Part shown: one piece after another, positions 31,176 to 40,206 of the stretch
How the letters are laid out: each line of letters begins with the position of its first letter
How positions within the stretch are numbered: position 1 is the stretch's first letter
Source of the DNA: Firmicutes bacterium CAG:95
GTDB taxonomy: Bacteria; Bacillota; Clostridia; Lachnospirales; Lachnospiraceae
Length of the DNA stretch: 52,143 nt
Assembly (NCBI GenBank): GCA_000438155.1
Contig: FR902950.1
Location: 7,555 to 59,697 of the forward strand
Direction: 5' to 3'
Notes under the pieces: model-generated
The model's database searches: none
Told to the model about the DNA's origin: nothing
What the model saw: only the letters and a program-made list of their open reading frames with translations
Position numbers and translations under genes: made by a program

Positions 31176-33791
31176 TTATACTTCTGTTTGCGGCTTCACA
31201 TCATCCATCTTTGGAAATACAAGCACTACCTTGAATAAATCACCGTCAATAGAAATCTCAAACATGCCATTCATGGCTTCTGTCAGGTTCTTCGCAATTG
31301 AAAGTCCGAGACCGCTTCCTTCTGTTGTTCTCGATTCATCCCCACGGATAAACCGTTCAGTCAGTTCTTCCGGTGCCACATTAAGCTCCATTGCGGAAAT
31401 ATTCTTTAAAGAAAGGAATACGCCGGCCTGGCTTCCGCTTCCGTCTGCACTCTTCCATTCTGTGAAGCCAAGATCAATGTAAATTCTGGTTCCCTCTAAT
31501 GCGTACTTATAAATGTTGTTAAAGAGATTTTCCATCACGCGGTAGCTTCTGCGGCTGTCTGCCAGTACATAGACGGCCTGTGAAGGTGCATTAACCACAG
31601 ATATAAGTCCCTTCTGCTCAAACTTCTCAGAAAATTCTCCAAGCGTCTGATTGAGCAGCTCCACCAGATTAATCCGCTCCATATGAAGTACAATATTTCC
31701 GGAAGAGATCTTGGAGGCTTCGAGCAGGTCTTCCGTTAACTGCTTTAACCGCTGTGACTTCGTATCCAGTACTTCAATATATTCCTGTACCTTCGGATTA
31801 TCGACCCGTTCTCTCTTAATGAGATCCACATAATTGATAATTGAGGTTAACGGTGTTTTCAGGTCATGGGAAACATTGGTAATGAGATCTGCCTTTAACC
31901 GTTCATCCTTCATACTGGTTTCAACCGCCTCCCGCACACTATCTCCAATCCGGTTCACGGCCTTTGCCAGCACCAGATTATCTCCATTCAGTCCGGTCTC
32001 ATCCACCTTGGCCTTCAGGTCTCCCTTACAGATCCGGTTAATCACCTGCAAAATATTCTGTCTTGCAACTGCATTCCGGAAGCACACCACACCAACCAGT
32101 GCATCAAACAGCAGGATTCCGATAAACACCACATAGGACATCATCATTTGGTCTGCAAGAATCACCGCAAGCAGGTTCACTCCGGCAAATCCAAGGAACG
32201 GTATCCATACCCGTACCACCATGGATTTGTGATTCTGCATATAACAGACTCCCTTCTTAAGCTGAACAATTGCCCAGCGCAAGATGCTTCCTTTCCAGAT
32301 CCGGTGTGCCCTGATCCTGCGCACCAGACTATAGTAAAAGAAGGAACAAAGCAGACTTCCAAGCAGTGCAATTCCGGCAGTAAGCAGAACAACGCCGTTT
32401 CTCCGATATAAAGTATAGATATCTGATATCCATCTTCCACCAAAGAAAAGTTCTCCGCACACCCCAATCAGAAGCCCAATTGCAATAGCAAAAAATACAA
32501 GGAAAATTTCTGTCGGAATCTTATCTTCCACATGCAGTACACAGGTTTTTACTCCGGTCTCTTTATCTTTGACAACACCCTCTTTGACCGTAAGAAGGAT
32601 CACCATGGCAAGGAATACAAGCAGCCAGATCACCGCAATAATGACATTCTGCGTAAAGTTTGGAACTGCATTCTGATAAGCCGCGCCAGCAGTAACAAAG
32701 CAGTCCTTCACTGCGCGGTCCTCGTTCACTCCGATCATGATCTGCAGGTTTTCCGGATATGCATAACCGTAGTCGCTGATAAACTGACGGAGTTCTGCTT
32801 CCGTAATCTGCGTATTCGTTTCATAGCGCAGATCCTGCGCATCATAAAGAAGATACCGGTCGCACTTTTCTTTCAGAGCCGCCTCTAAAAAAGCAGGATC
32901 CGTCCGCTCCGTTCCCAGATTTGTATAAAGCTCTGTTTTATTTCCGATCGTTTTACGGATCAGATATACTACATTGGATTTGGCATCACTTCCGGTTTCA
33001 TCATAATAGTCGTAGTACTTCCCGCAGAGTGCATAATTCTCTGTCAGATCCCTGATCGTCGTTGCAAGGGAAGCTACCAGCCGATCATACTCCTCCCAGT
33101 TTGAAACATAATCCTCAATATTTTTGCCATCGACTGTCTGATAACGGTTTACCAGAAGCTGATGCTGTGATACCTCTGTGTTTTCCCCACCTTCTCCACT
33201 CAACCAGTCTCCTGTATAGACATCCTCATAAATTGTCGGAGATAATGAGTTTCCGGAAACATCAATCTTTTCTACTGAATGACTTAGGTCGGTATTATAT
33301 GGGCTGAAGTTACCGTGATAACTTCCGTATTCCGCATTGGAAATGACGGTATACTGTGTAATTCCGCTTAGGAAATCTGCTTCGCAGGTTTCCGTCATCA
33401 CATATTCAATACCATATTTGCCCCAGCGGATCAGATCCTCTAAATAATAATCTGCCGTTACATACCGGTTGGGTACACCTTCAAACCGGTTGGCATATGC
33501 CGTAATATCAATAACTTTATTGGCATCGTATACCCCGTCGGTTTCAAGCTGCCCGCGTATTGCGCCATACCGGACAATCGTGAGCGCCTGTTCCTTCATC
33601 AGCTCATTAAAAATTTTTGAATCTTCAAAGTCCTTTTGCCGTCCTTCGTTATTTAAGAATGTAGACCGCACACCGTTTACGGTCTCATATCGAACATACG
33701 AACTTAGCAGCGCCGTTGTAAGCAATACAACGCCTACAACAAGTGCAGCATGCTGTACCACATGACAGATAACCTTCTGAACCCTGTTCAT
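31176..33791 (-). CDS. Sensor histidine kinase with large extracytoplasmic domain
   Basis: The 871-residue kinase has one span at residues 11-33, a roughly 350-residue outer domain (35-382), and then four to six more spans between 383 and 570. A HAMP-like segment follows (NRICKGDLKAKVDETGLNGD), and then HisKA with phospho-acceptor His642 (NVSHDLKTPLTSIINYVDLI). The ATPase domain has N-box ENLFNNIYKYA and G-box GSGLGLSIAKNLTEAM. The polytopic module between sensor and kinase is unusual and could itself sense membrane events. It is 16 bases downstream of its response regulator. No target genes are linked, so the signal is unknown. Confidence 0.92.
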   Translation of the reverse strand: MNRVQKVICHVVQHAALVVGVVLLTTALLSSYVRYETVNGVRSTFLNNEGRQKDFEDSKIFNELMKEQALTIVRYGAIRGQLETDGVYDANKVIDITAYANRFEGVPNRYVTADYYLEDLIRWGKYGIEYVMTETCEADFLSGITQYTVISNAEYGSYHGNFSPYNTDLSHSVEKIDVSGNSLSPTIYEDVYTGDWLSGEGGENTEVSQHQLLVNRYQTVDGKNIEDYVSNWEEYDRLVASLATTIRDLTENYALCGKYYDYYDETGSDAKSNVVYLIRKTIGNKTELYTNLGTERTDPAFLEAALKEKCDRYLLYDAQDLRYETNTQITEAELRQFISDYGYAYPENLQIMIGVNEDRAVKDCFVTAGAAYQNAVPNFTQNVIIAVIWLLVFLAMVILLTVKEGVVKDKETGVKTCVLHVEDKIPTEIFLVFFAIAIGLLIGVCGELFFGGRWISDIYTLYRRNGVVLLTAGIALLGSLLCSFFYYSLVRRIRAHRIWKGSILRWAIVQLKKGVCYMQNHKSMVVRVWIPFLGFAGVNLLAVILADQMMMSYVVFIGILLFDALVGVVCFRNAVARQNILQVINRICKGDLKAKVDETGLNGDNLVLAKAVNRIGDSVREAVETSMKDERLKADLITNVSHDLKTPLTSIINYVDLIKRERVDNPKVQEYIEVLDTKSQRLKQLTEDLLEASKISSGNIVLHMERINLVELLNQTLGEFSEKFEQKGLISVVNAPSQAVYVLADSRRSYRVMENLFNNIYKYALEGTRIYIDLGFTEWKSADGSGSQAGVFLSLKNISAMELNVAPEELTERFIRGDESRTTEGSGLGLSIAKNLTEAMNGMFEISIDGDLFKVVLVFPKMDDVKPQTEV

Positions 33792-33807
33792 TCTCTCTCT
33801 ACCTTTC

Positions 33808-34500
33808 CTATTGTTTTTCTACTTTGTAGCCTACACCCCAGACTACTTTCAAATAACGAGGTTCCTTGGGATTGATTTCAATTTTTTCACGAATATGACG
33901 AATATGTACTGCTACGGTATTATCTGCACCAATGGCCTCCTCATTCCAGATGTTTTCATAAATCTGGTCGATGGAAAAGACCTTGCCCTGGTTTTTCACA
34001 AGAAGGAACAGGATATTGTACTCGATCGGAGTAAGCTTTACCGGCTCTCCATCCACGGTCACTTCCTTGGTATCATCATTCATACACAGCCCGCCCACCT
34101 GATACAGTGCATTATTCTCGACATTCAGGCTGCCAAGCTGGGTATAACGCCGCAGGTTTGACTTTACCCTTGCCACAAGCTCAAGCGGATTAAACGGCTT
34201 CGTAATGTAATCGTCCGCTCCCATATTTAATCCAAGAATCTTGTCCGTATCCTCCGATTTGGCAGACAGGAAGATAATCGGGACACTGCTGAATTCCCGG
34301 ATCTTTAAGGTAGCATGAATACCATCCAGTCTCGGCATCATAATGTCAATAATCAGAAGCTGGATATTCATCTCCTTAAGTACTTTAATCGCCTGCTCTC
34401 CATCGTAAGCCTTATAGATCTGATAACCCTCCTGCTGCAGATAAATCTCGATGGCATCTACAATTTCTTTGTCGTCATCACATACCAGAATATTCGTCAT
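33808..34500 (-). CDS. OmpR/PhoB-family response regulator
   Basis: The 230-residue protein has a receiver domain with acidic residues DDD (8-10), phospho-acceptor Asp52 (LLIIDIMMPRLDG), Thr/Ser at SAK and Lys in YITKPFNP. A winged-helix DNA-binding domain follows (VKLTPIEYNILFLLVKNQGK, AVHIRHIREKIE). It is the first gene of the two-component operon. Direct repeats with an 11-base period stand just upstream (34569-34588), as OmpR/PhoB-type regulators prefer, so autoregulation is plausible. Confidence 0.95.
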   Translation of the reverse strand: MTNILVCDDDKEIVDAIEIYLQQEGYQIYKAYDGEQAIKVLKEMNIQLLIIDIMMPRLDGIHATLKIREFSSVPIIFLSAKSEDTDKILGLNMGADDYITKPFNPLELVARVKSNLRRYTQLGSLNVENNALYQVGGLCMNDDTKEVTVDGEPVKLTPIEYNILFLLVKNQGKVFSIDQIYENIWNEEAIGADNTVAVHIRHIREKIEINPKEPRYLKVVWGVGYKVEKQ

Positions 34501-34543
34501 TGTTCTCCCTCACCTTTCTCATTTGACCCTCTTATTAAAACAC

Positions 34544-34588
34544 AGGAATTTTAAATACATGGTAGGAATTTTATTAAGGTTTTATTAA
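34544..34588. promoter_or_regulatory. Direct repeats upstream of the two-component operon
   Basis: TTTTATTAA occurs at 34569-34577 and 34580-34588 (11-base period; TTAATAAAA on the minus strand), overlapping the pgeF stop. AGGAATTTTA occurs at 34544-34553 and 34564-34573 (20-base period). Tandem hexamer-like repeats at 11-base spacing are the usual sites of PhoB/PhoP-type regulators. Confidence 0.5.
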
Positions 34589-35448
34589 TGTTTCCCTGTC
34601 AGTTCCAGAAATGCGCACAGATTTCCCCTCTGTCCATGGCTTGCCCGGTGCGAAAACAAAAGCTCCGGGTTGCAGCAGGTACAAAGATCTGTAATTTCAA
34701 GATGCTCTTTCCGGATTCCGGCATCCAGTAAGAGCTGCTCATTGGCCTTCCATAAATCAAGCTGGTACTTGCCCTCCTGCTTTCCCTTCTGTAATACCAC
34801 CGTGTCCGGAAAAGCCTTTTGAAACTCCCCGGCAACATCCTCTCCCACTTCATAGCAGTCTACACAGATCGATGGACCAACCGCTACAAGCAGATCTCCG
34901 GGATTACTTCCAAACTGACGTTTCATCTCTTCAATCATCCTTGCTCCCATACGGTTCACGGTACCACGCCAGCCGGAATGGGCAAGTCCGATTGCCTGCT
35001 TCTTTGGATCTACGAAATAAAGCGGTACACAGTCTGCAAAAGAGGTACACAGAATCAGTCCCGGCTCATTGGTAATCAGTCCGTCTATTTCCTCATAATC
35101 CGGTTCTTTCGTTACTCCCTTTCCGGCATCTACCTTCGTCACTCTGCGGATATTCGTGGTATGGGTCTGCTTCGCACAGACAATTTTATCCGGTGTACTG
35201 TCAAAAAGCGCTGCGATCCGCCGGAAATTTTCAAGGACATTTTCCGCATCGTCCCCACGGTGAAAGCTGAGATTCATGCTTTCATAAATTCCTCTGCTCA
35301 CGCCACCTTTTCTGGTAGAAAATAAATGTCTGACATTCTCTGCTCCATCCAGAACAGGAAATGTCAGATATGTAAGACCATCTTTTCCTTCATGTGATAT
35401 CATATGATACCGGTTTTCTTTTCGTTTCCATTCTGTCACCGATTCCAT
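34585..35448 (-). CDS. pgeF: PgeF/YfiH-family (DUF152) laccase-domain purine nucleoside enzyme
   Basis: The 287-residue protein has the metal-site motifs of the family: KQTHTTNIRRV, CTSFADCVPLYFVDP, GLAHSGWRGTVNRM and VGPSICVDCYEVG, and the C-terminal CTCCNPELLFSHRASHGQRG. Members were called polyphenol oxidases but act as zinc-dependent purine nucleoside phosphorylases/adenosine deaminases, and YfiH/PgeF also edits peptidoglycan precursors in E. coli. It closes the rnhB-ylqG-ylqH-yraN run. AGGAAGGAG runs directly into the ATG. The first few codons could be shorter. Confidence 0.9.
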   Translation of the reverse strand: MESVTEWKRKENRYHMISHEGKDGLTYLTFPVLDGAENVRHLFSTRKGGVSRGIYESMNLSFHRGDDAENVLENFRRIAALFDSTPDKIVCAKQTHTTNIRRVTKVDAGKGVTKEPDYEEIDGLITNEPGLILCTSFADCVPLYFVDPKKQAIGLAHSGWRGTVNRMGARMIEEMKRQFGSNPGDLLVAVGPSICVDCYEVGEDVAGEFQKAFPDTVVLQKGKQEGKYQLDLWKANEQLLLDAGIRKEHLEITDLCTCCNPELLFSHRASHGQRGNLCAFLELTGKH

Positions 35449-35513
35449 CTCCTTCCTGAAGCTTCCTCATTCATCCGGAATATCCGGGCTGCACCTATCC
35501 TCAAAACGTCAGA

Positions 35514-35852
35514 TCAGAATGCATCTTTAATATGCCGGATATCATCTCCGCAGATTCCAACCACATCAAAACGAACCTCACAATCTGTCTGCTTTCTGGT
35601 AAGCAGATAGACCTCCGCCACCTTGCGGATCGTCTGCTGCTTCCGCACGTTCACAGCTTCTAACGGAGAACCGTAACGATCTGTCGTACGGTATTTGACC
35701 TCCACAAAAACAAGACAGGTTCCATCACGTGCAATCAGATCAATTTCACCTGTCCTGCACCTGAAATTTCTCTCAAGGATTTTCATTCCCTGCTTTTCCA
35801 GATAATGCATGGCAAGCAGCTCCTTCTGCGTTCCTAATTCCCTCTTATTCAA
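35514..35852 (-). CDS. yraN: YraN/UPF0102 family nuclease-fold protein
   Basis: The 112-residue protein shows the restriction-endonuclease-like core of the family: GTQKELLAMHYLEKQGMKIL, CRTGEIDLIARDG and LVFVEVKYRTTDRYG, giving the Glu, Asp and Glu-X-Lys residues of a PD-(D/E)XK site. Biological role is unclear, possibly Holliday-junction or DNA processing. The location next to rnhB is conserved in many bacteria. Three 17-bp tandem repeats lie between it and ylqH. Confidence 0.92.
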   Translation of the reverse strand: MNKRELGTQKELLAMHYLEKQGMKILERNFRCRTGEIDLIARDGTCLVFVEVKYRTTDRYGSPLEAVNVRKQQTIRKVAEVYLLTRKQTDCEVRFDVVGICGDDIRHIKDAF

Positions 35853-35866
35853 CGATTTCCCCTTTT

Positions 35867-35917
35867 CGTATTTCTTATCTTTCCGTATTTCTTATCTTTC
35901 CGTATTTCTTAACTCTT
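35867..35917. repeat. 17-bp tandem repeat, three units
   Basis: CGTATTTCTTATCTTTC occurs at 35867-35883 and 35884-35900 and, with changes at its end, at 35901-35917. It fills the gap between ylqH and yraN and may vary in copy number between strains. Confidence 0.8.
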
Positions 35918-35920
35918 CTT

Positions 35921-36223
35921 TTACTTCTTATGCGCATCCATTTTGGCCTTGATCTTATCCATCGCATCAACAAACACCAGAATCTCCGCCACCACCTCAT
36001 AAAGCTCCGGTGGAATCATATCTCCAATTTCCAGTCTGGATAAGGTATCTGCAAGCTTATCATCCCGGTGCACGGCGACATTTGTTTCCTTCGCCCTTTC
36101 AATGATTCGTTCTGCCAGTGCTCCCCGTCCGCTTGCAATGACCTTGGGGGCATCTTCTTCCGGATCATAGGAAAGTGCAACCGCCTGTTTTACCTTTTCT
36201 CTTTTCTGTTTCATTTCTTCCAT
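35921..36223 (-). CDS. ylqH: FlhB-C-terminal-domain-like protein (YlqH)
   Basis: The 100-residue protein matches the cytoplasmic domain of the flagellar export switch FlhB (AVALSYDPEEDAPKVIASGR, RGALAERIIERAKETNV, IPPELYEVVAEILVFVDAMD) without membrane spans. The NPTH autocleavage motif of FlhB is replaced by DPEEDAP-type sequence. B. subtilis has the same gene (ylqH) next to ylqG and rnhB. Its role in flagellar export is presumed but not settled. Confidence 0.9.
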   Translation of the reverse strand: MEEMKQKREKVKQAVALSYDPEEDAPKVIASGRGALAERIIERAKETNVAVHRDDKLADTLSRLEIGDMIPPELYEVVAEILVFVDAMDKIKAKMDAHKK

Positions 36224-36300
36224 ACACGATCCTTTACCGCTTTCGGTTCCTTATTTCCGGTTCCATTTCACCTGTCTTAAAATCCGTGTTCCATATTCCA

Positions 36301-37908
36301 TTAAGCCCTCACATCAAAAGAGGTTCCTGACAATACAGAGATATTTTTACTCTGATCCAGAATCTCGCCAAGCACATTCGTCTGCGTATCCTGATTGATA
36401 AATTCTGCATTCATCGAGTACCCACGCTTGTTCAGCCGGTCATTCAGCAGATCGATATGCTCTGCAATAAGATCCAGTGCGGCATCATCCTGCAGATAAA
36501 ACTTCGTTGCCACCTTCTGCCCCTGGCTCAATGTGACATGCACATCGACGCTTCCTAAGTACTCCATATCCAGATGAAGCAGTGCGCTTACATTACCGTC
36601 CTTCTTTGCCAGACTCTTCTTATTCGTATAGACAAACAGTTCGCCGCTTGTCTCTTTATTGTACATTTTAAGCGGAATCTGAATATAGGAAAAATTCTGA
36701 TTCACCGCATTCATAAAATCCATATTCTGATTCAGATTCGTTACTGTTTTCGCAAGTGCGGTATCACCTCTTGCCGGATCGGATAACAGTGCGTTCAGAC
36801 TCTTCATCTGTTGGTTCAGCTTTTCATAGAGCTGATCTACCCTGCCCTCCTGCGCCACTTCGGCCGGTTCTAAAAGCAGCTGCCTGTTTAAGGTCTCCTT
36901 AAATAACTGCTTAAATTCCTTTCCCTCTAAAAATTTCCCCAGCTTTTCACTAAAGTCCGGTGTACCTGCTTCTCCCTTCAGGTTCTGATCAATCAGCTGC
37001 AGCACCTCTTTTAGTACCTGCTGTCCGTTTCCCTTATTGGTAACCAGATTGGAAAGCTGTTCCGGCGATGCGCCAATCTCCTTAAGCTCCTTATATAATG
37101 CACTTTCCGTAAAGTTCTTCTGCAATCCGGCTGCCTGTCCGTCCGTCTTATTCTGTACTGCCTCCGGATTCCGGGATCCATCCCCTTCCGGGATTCCCTC
37201 TTCACTCACAAACTGTCCTAATACATCCTTCACAAAGGACAGTCCCTCCTGTGCCCCCTGTTCCACGGATATCTGTAAGAAGCTCTCCGTAAAAGCATCG
37301 GTAAGATCCGAAAGACTTCCGGTAATCTGATGCTCATAATTCTGGTAATTCTGAAACTGCCGGATCATATCCGCTTCCAACGGAATCCCAAGCCTCTGCA
37401 TCTGTGCCAGTGTTGATGCCGGCACTCCCTGATTCAGATTCATGGCACGGTTCATCTGATACAGCGACTGACGGTCGATCGGAAGTCCCTCCTGCATCAT
37501 ATCCTTTACCATCTGGATCATCTGATCCGTCAGGGGAAGTCCTGCCGCCTTCAATGCCGTAGAAATATTGGAATTCTGATTTAAGTTTTCAAAAAGCGGT
37601 GTCAGTAAAATTTTATTGCCTGCCATATTCTGGATCTGAAAGGTCATAAGCTGCCCCGTTTTGGGCATTGCTCCGCCCTCCAGCCTCGCCTGCAGAAGCT
37701 GATTTCCTCCAAGGGACAACAGAATCTCATTTCCTTTCATCTGCAGGACTTCTCCCGTTACCGACTGTCCGGAGCCTTTTGACAGAATCGCCTCGAGTCC
37801 ATTGCGGATGCTCTCCTCTAACGCAGACGGAGAAAGATTCCCTGTGTTCCCATTCGCCGCATCTGTAATTGTCTGTGTAATCTGATTTACAAAGGATGAA
37901 ATGTTCAA
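36301..37908 (-). CDS. ylqG: YlqG-like protein with FliK-type hook-length-control domain
   Basis: The 535-residue protein is Gln/Asn-rich with low-complexity helices in the first 400 residues. The last 130 match the flagellar hook-length-control C-terminal domain (IQIPLKMYNKETSGELFVYT, LHLDMEYLGSVDVHVTLSQG, DLLNDRLNKRGYSMNAEF). With YlqH it forms a pair resembling FliK and FlhB-C, the two partners that switch flagellar export from hook to filament. The pair lies outside any flagellar operon, as in Bacillus. Function as a second switch is inference. Confidence 0.82.
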   Translation of the reverse strand: MNISSFVNQITQTITDAANGNTGNLSPSALEESIRNGLEAILSKGSGQSVTGEVLQMKGNEILLSLGGNQLLQARLEGGAMPKTGQLMTFQIQNMAGNKILLTPLFENLNQNSNISTALKAAGLPLTDQMIQMVKDMMQEGLPIDRQSLYQMNRAMNLNQGVPASTLAQMQRLGIPLEADMIRQFQNYQNYEHQITGSLSDLTDAFTESFLQISVEQGAQEGLSFVKDVLGQFVSEEGIPEGDGSRNPEAVQNKTDGQAAGLQKNFTESALYKELKEIGASPEQLSNLVTNKGNGQQVLKEVLQLIDQNLKGEAGTPDFSEKLGKFLEGKEFKQLFKETLNRQLLLEPAEVAQEGRVDQLYEKLNQQMKSLNALLSDPARGDTALAKTVTNLNQNMDFMNAVNQNFSYIQIPLKMYNKETSGELFVYTNKKSLAKKDGNVSALLHLDMEYLGSVDVHVTLSQGQKVATKFYLQDDAALDLIAEHIDLLNDRLNKRGYSMNAEFINQDTQTNVLGEILDQSKNISVLSGTSFDVRA

Positions 37909-37919
37909 TCTGATTTCTC

Positions 37920-38684
37920 CTAGTATAATATTATGTTTTTAATAAATGATCTTCTGTGGATTGGCGTCGGTCCTAAGGTACGGATTGCATCCATATGGGC
38001 CTGTGACCCGTATCCCTTATTTCCTGCAAACCCATATCCCGGAAAAATTTCATCATACTGCACCATCAGACGGTCTCTGTATACCTTGGCAATGATACTG
38101 GCTGCAGCGATGGAAATGCTTTTGGCATCCCCTTTAATAATCGGTACCTGTGGGATCTCTACTTTGGGTATCGTCACCGCATCGTTAAGAAGCAGATCCG
38201 GCTTTACGGAAAGATTCCCGATTGCCTGACGCATTGCCTCATAGGTTGCCTGTAAAATATTGATTTCGTCAATCCGTTCCGGTGATATGACACCAATACC
38301 GGTTGCTACTGCCTTTTCCAAAATGATGTCATTTAACTCTTCTCTTTTCTTTTCGGAGAGTTGCTTGGAATCATTTAGATATAATATATCACAATCCCTG
38401 GGCAGAATCACGGCACCTGCAACAACCGGCCCCGCAAGCGGTCCTCTCCCTACTTCGTCAATTCCACAGATATAGGAATACACCCCGTATTTCTTCTCAT
38501 ATTCCTTCATTCCTTCGGTACGCAGCAGCTCCTTCTCATAATCGTCGATCTGCTTACGCGCTTTTTTTACAAGCGCAGCTACGCCGCTGCGTTCATCTGT
38601 TTCATATTTACTTATAAAGAGAGGCAGCTCTTTATAAGATGCTGCCTGTAATTCTTCTTTGATCACACTGATCTTCGTTTCCAT
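37920..38684 (-). CDS. rnhB: Ribonuclease HII
   Basis: The 254-residue enzyme has the RNase HII core with the metal residues in CGIDEVGRGPLAGPVVAGAV (Asp and Glu), and later LLNDAVTIPKVEIP and AKVYRDRLM (Asp). The final GSQAHMDAIRTLGPTPIHRRSF is the family C-terminus. It nicks RNA in RNA-DNA hybrids and removes single ribonucleotides. It has an extra N-terminal helix of about 60 residues typical of Firmicutes. The stop is 11 bases before ylqG. Confidence 0.97.
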   Translation of the reverse strand: METKISVIKEELQAASYKELPLFISKYETDERSGVAALVKKARKQIDDYEKELLRTEGMKEYEKKYGVYSYICGIDEVGRGPLAGPVVAGAVILPRDCDILYLNDSKQLSEKKREELNDIILEKAVATGIGVISPERIDEINILQATYEAMRQAIGNLSVKPDLLLNDAVTIPKVEIPQVPIIKGDAKSISIAAASIIAKVYRDRLMVQYDEIFPGYGFAGNKGYGSQAHMDAIRTLGPTPIHRRSFIKNIILY

Positions 38685-38753
38685 TATATACTCCTGTTTT
38701 CAAAAATCTGTGTCCTGCTTCCAACTCTTATTATTTACTGAAATGGTAAAGCT

Positions 38754-39299
38754 TTACTGATGTTTAATGATACACATCTGGTCAAACGGATAAATCCGCA
38801 TCCATGCCTTACCAATCAATTCATCCCGGTGAATGTTGCCCACAACAGGATCCCTGCTGTCCGAGCTGTTGTTACGGTTATCGCCCAACACAAAATACTC
38901 ATCTGTCCCAAGTTTAACCGGCTCATAAGCCCTTCCCGGATCCTGAATCACTTCCTTGCCAAAGTGCTCATCGAGGACTTCTCCGTCAATGTAAATGGTT
39001 CCCTCTTCATCAATGAATACCGTTTCTCCGGGCAGCCCGATAATCCGCTTGATATAATAGGTCTTCTCTGCATACCGGAATGGAAATACCACAATGTCAA
39101 ACCGCTCCGGATCATGGAATCGATATGAAATCTTATCCACAATCAGATTATCGCCATCGGTAAGTGTGGGCGACATGGAGCTTCCGATCACCTTCGTTCT
39201 CTGTCCCACATAGGTCACTACCAGAAAGGTTGCAACCAGTACAATTAATAAATACAAGCTTGTGCTCAGAATATCCTTTAACTTCTTATTCACTTCCAT
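38754..39299 (-). CDS. lepB: Type I signal peptidase (second of two)
   Basis: The 181-residue enzyme has one N-terminal span (LYLLIVLVATFLVVTYV), the catalytic Ser in GSSMSPTLTDGD, the catalytic Lys in YYIKRIIGLPGE and box E GDNRNNSSDSRDPVVG. It removes signal peptides from exported proteins on the outer face of the membrane. It overlaps the end of rbgA by 10 bases. A second, different signal peptidase lies on the other side of rbgA. Confidence 0.96.
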   Translation of the reverse strand: MEVNKKLKDILSTSLYLLIVLVATFLVVTYVGQRTKVIGSSMSPTLTDGDNLIVDKISYRFHDPERFDIVVFPFRYAEKTYYIKRIIGLPGETVFIDEEGTIYIDGEVLDEHFGKEVIQDPGRAYEPVKLGTDEYFVLGDNRNNSSDSRDPVVGNIHRDELIGKAWMRIYPFDQMCIIKHQ

Positions 39300-40141
39300 T
39301 CCTCCGGACGCTCTAATGTAATCCTTCCAAGCTTCCCTGAACGAAAATCCTCAAGCAGCATGGAAGATGCCCGATCCACATCAGGTAATTCCCCTTTTTG
39401 CAGGCACTTACGTGCGATTGCAATCTTCTTCAATGTATCATATGCATCTTCATCTATTGTAATATCATATCGTTTTTCTAACAAGTCCAAATATGAATTT
39501 TTCAAATTCCGGATCAGTGCCACTGCAAGCTCATCCACATGCAGAATTTCATCATTGATGGAACCAATGAGTGCCAGCCGCTCTCCAATTTTCTGATCCT
39601 CAAACTTCGGCCACAAAATGCCCGGAGTATCTAACAGCTCCAGATTCTTATTAAGCCGGATCCACTGCTTTCCCTTCGTAACCCCCGGCTTATTTCCGGT
39701 TTTGGCACATGCTTTTCCTGCAAAAGAATTAATAAACGTAGACTTGCCGACATTCGGTATTCCCACAACCATGGCACGTACCGGGCGGTTGATGATGCCA
39801 CGCTTTCTGTCACGTTCAATCTTCTCCTTACAGGATTCCTGCACAAGCGCCTGGATGTTCTTGATTCCGGCTCCGGTTTTTGCATTGAGCTGCTGTACGA
39901 AATAACCTTTTTCCTTAAAAAAGCTCTCCCATTCCTGATTCAGCCCTGCATCTGCAAGATCCGATTTATTTAACAAAATAATTCTGGACTTACCCTTTCC
40001 CAGTTCGTCAATATCCGGATTCCGGCTGCTCATGGGAATTCTGGCATCTACAAGCTCGATAATCAGATCAATCAGCTTGATATTCTCCTGCATCATCCGC
40101 TTTGCTTTGGTCATATGTCCGGGATACCATTGATAATTCAT
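39290..40141 (-). CDS. rbgA: Ribosome biogenesis GTPase RbgA (YlqF)
   Basis: The 283-residue circularly permuted GTPase has G4 NKSD ahead of G1 GIPNVGKSTF and G3 DTPGILWP, the order that marks the YlqF/YawG family. The beginning NYQWYPGHMTKAKRMM and the C-terminal LLEDFRSGKLGRITLERPEE (ANTAR-like RNA-binding region) are typical. It acts late in 50S assembly. Its position between rplS and rnhB is conserved in Firmicutes. Confidence 0.97.
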   Translation of the reverse strand: MNYQWYPGHMTKAKRMMQENIKLIDLIIELVDARIPMSSRNPDIDELGKGKSRIILLNKSDLADAGLNQEWESFFKEKGYFVQQLNAKTGAGIKNIQALVQESCKEKIERDRKRGIINRPVRAMVVGIPNVGKSTFINSFAGKACAKTGNKPGVTKGKQWIRLNKNLELLDTPGILWPKFEDQKIGERLALIGSINDEILHVDELAVALIRNLKNSYLDLLEKRYDITIDEDAYDTLKKIAIARKCLQKGELPDVDRASSMLLEDFRSGKLGRITLERPEEWK

Positions 40142-40206
40142 TCTCGACTCCTAACTTTCACCTTAAGATCCTTACCAGAATCCTTACTATTCTGAAACGG
40201 TTACCT

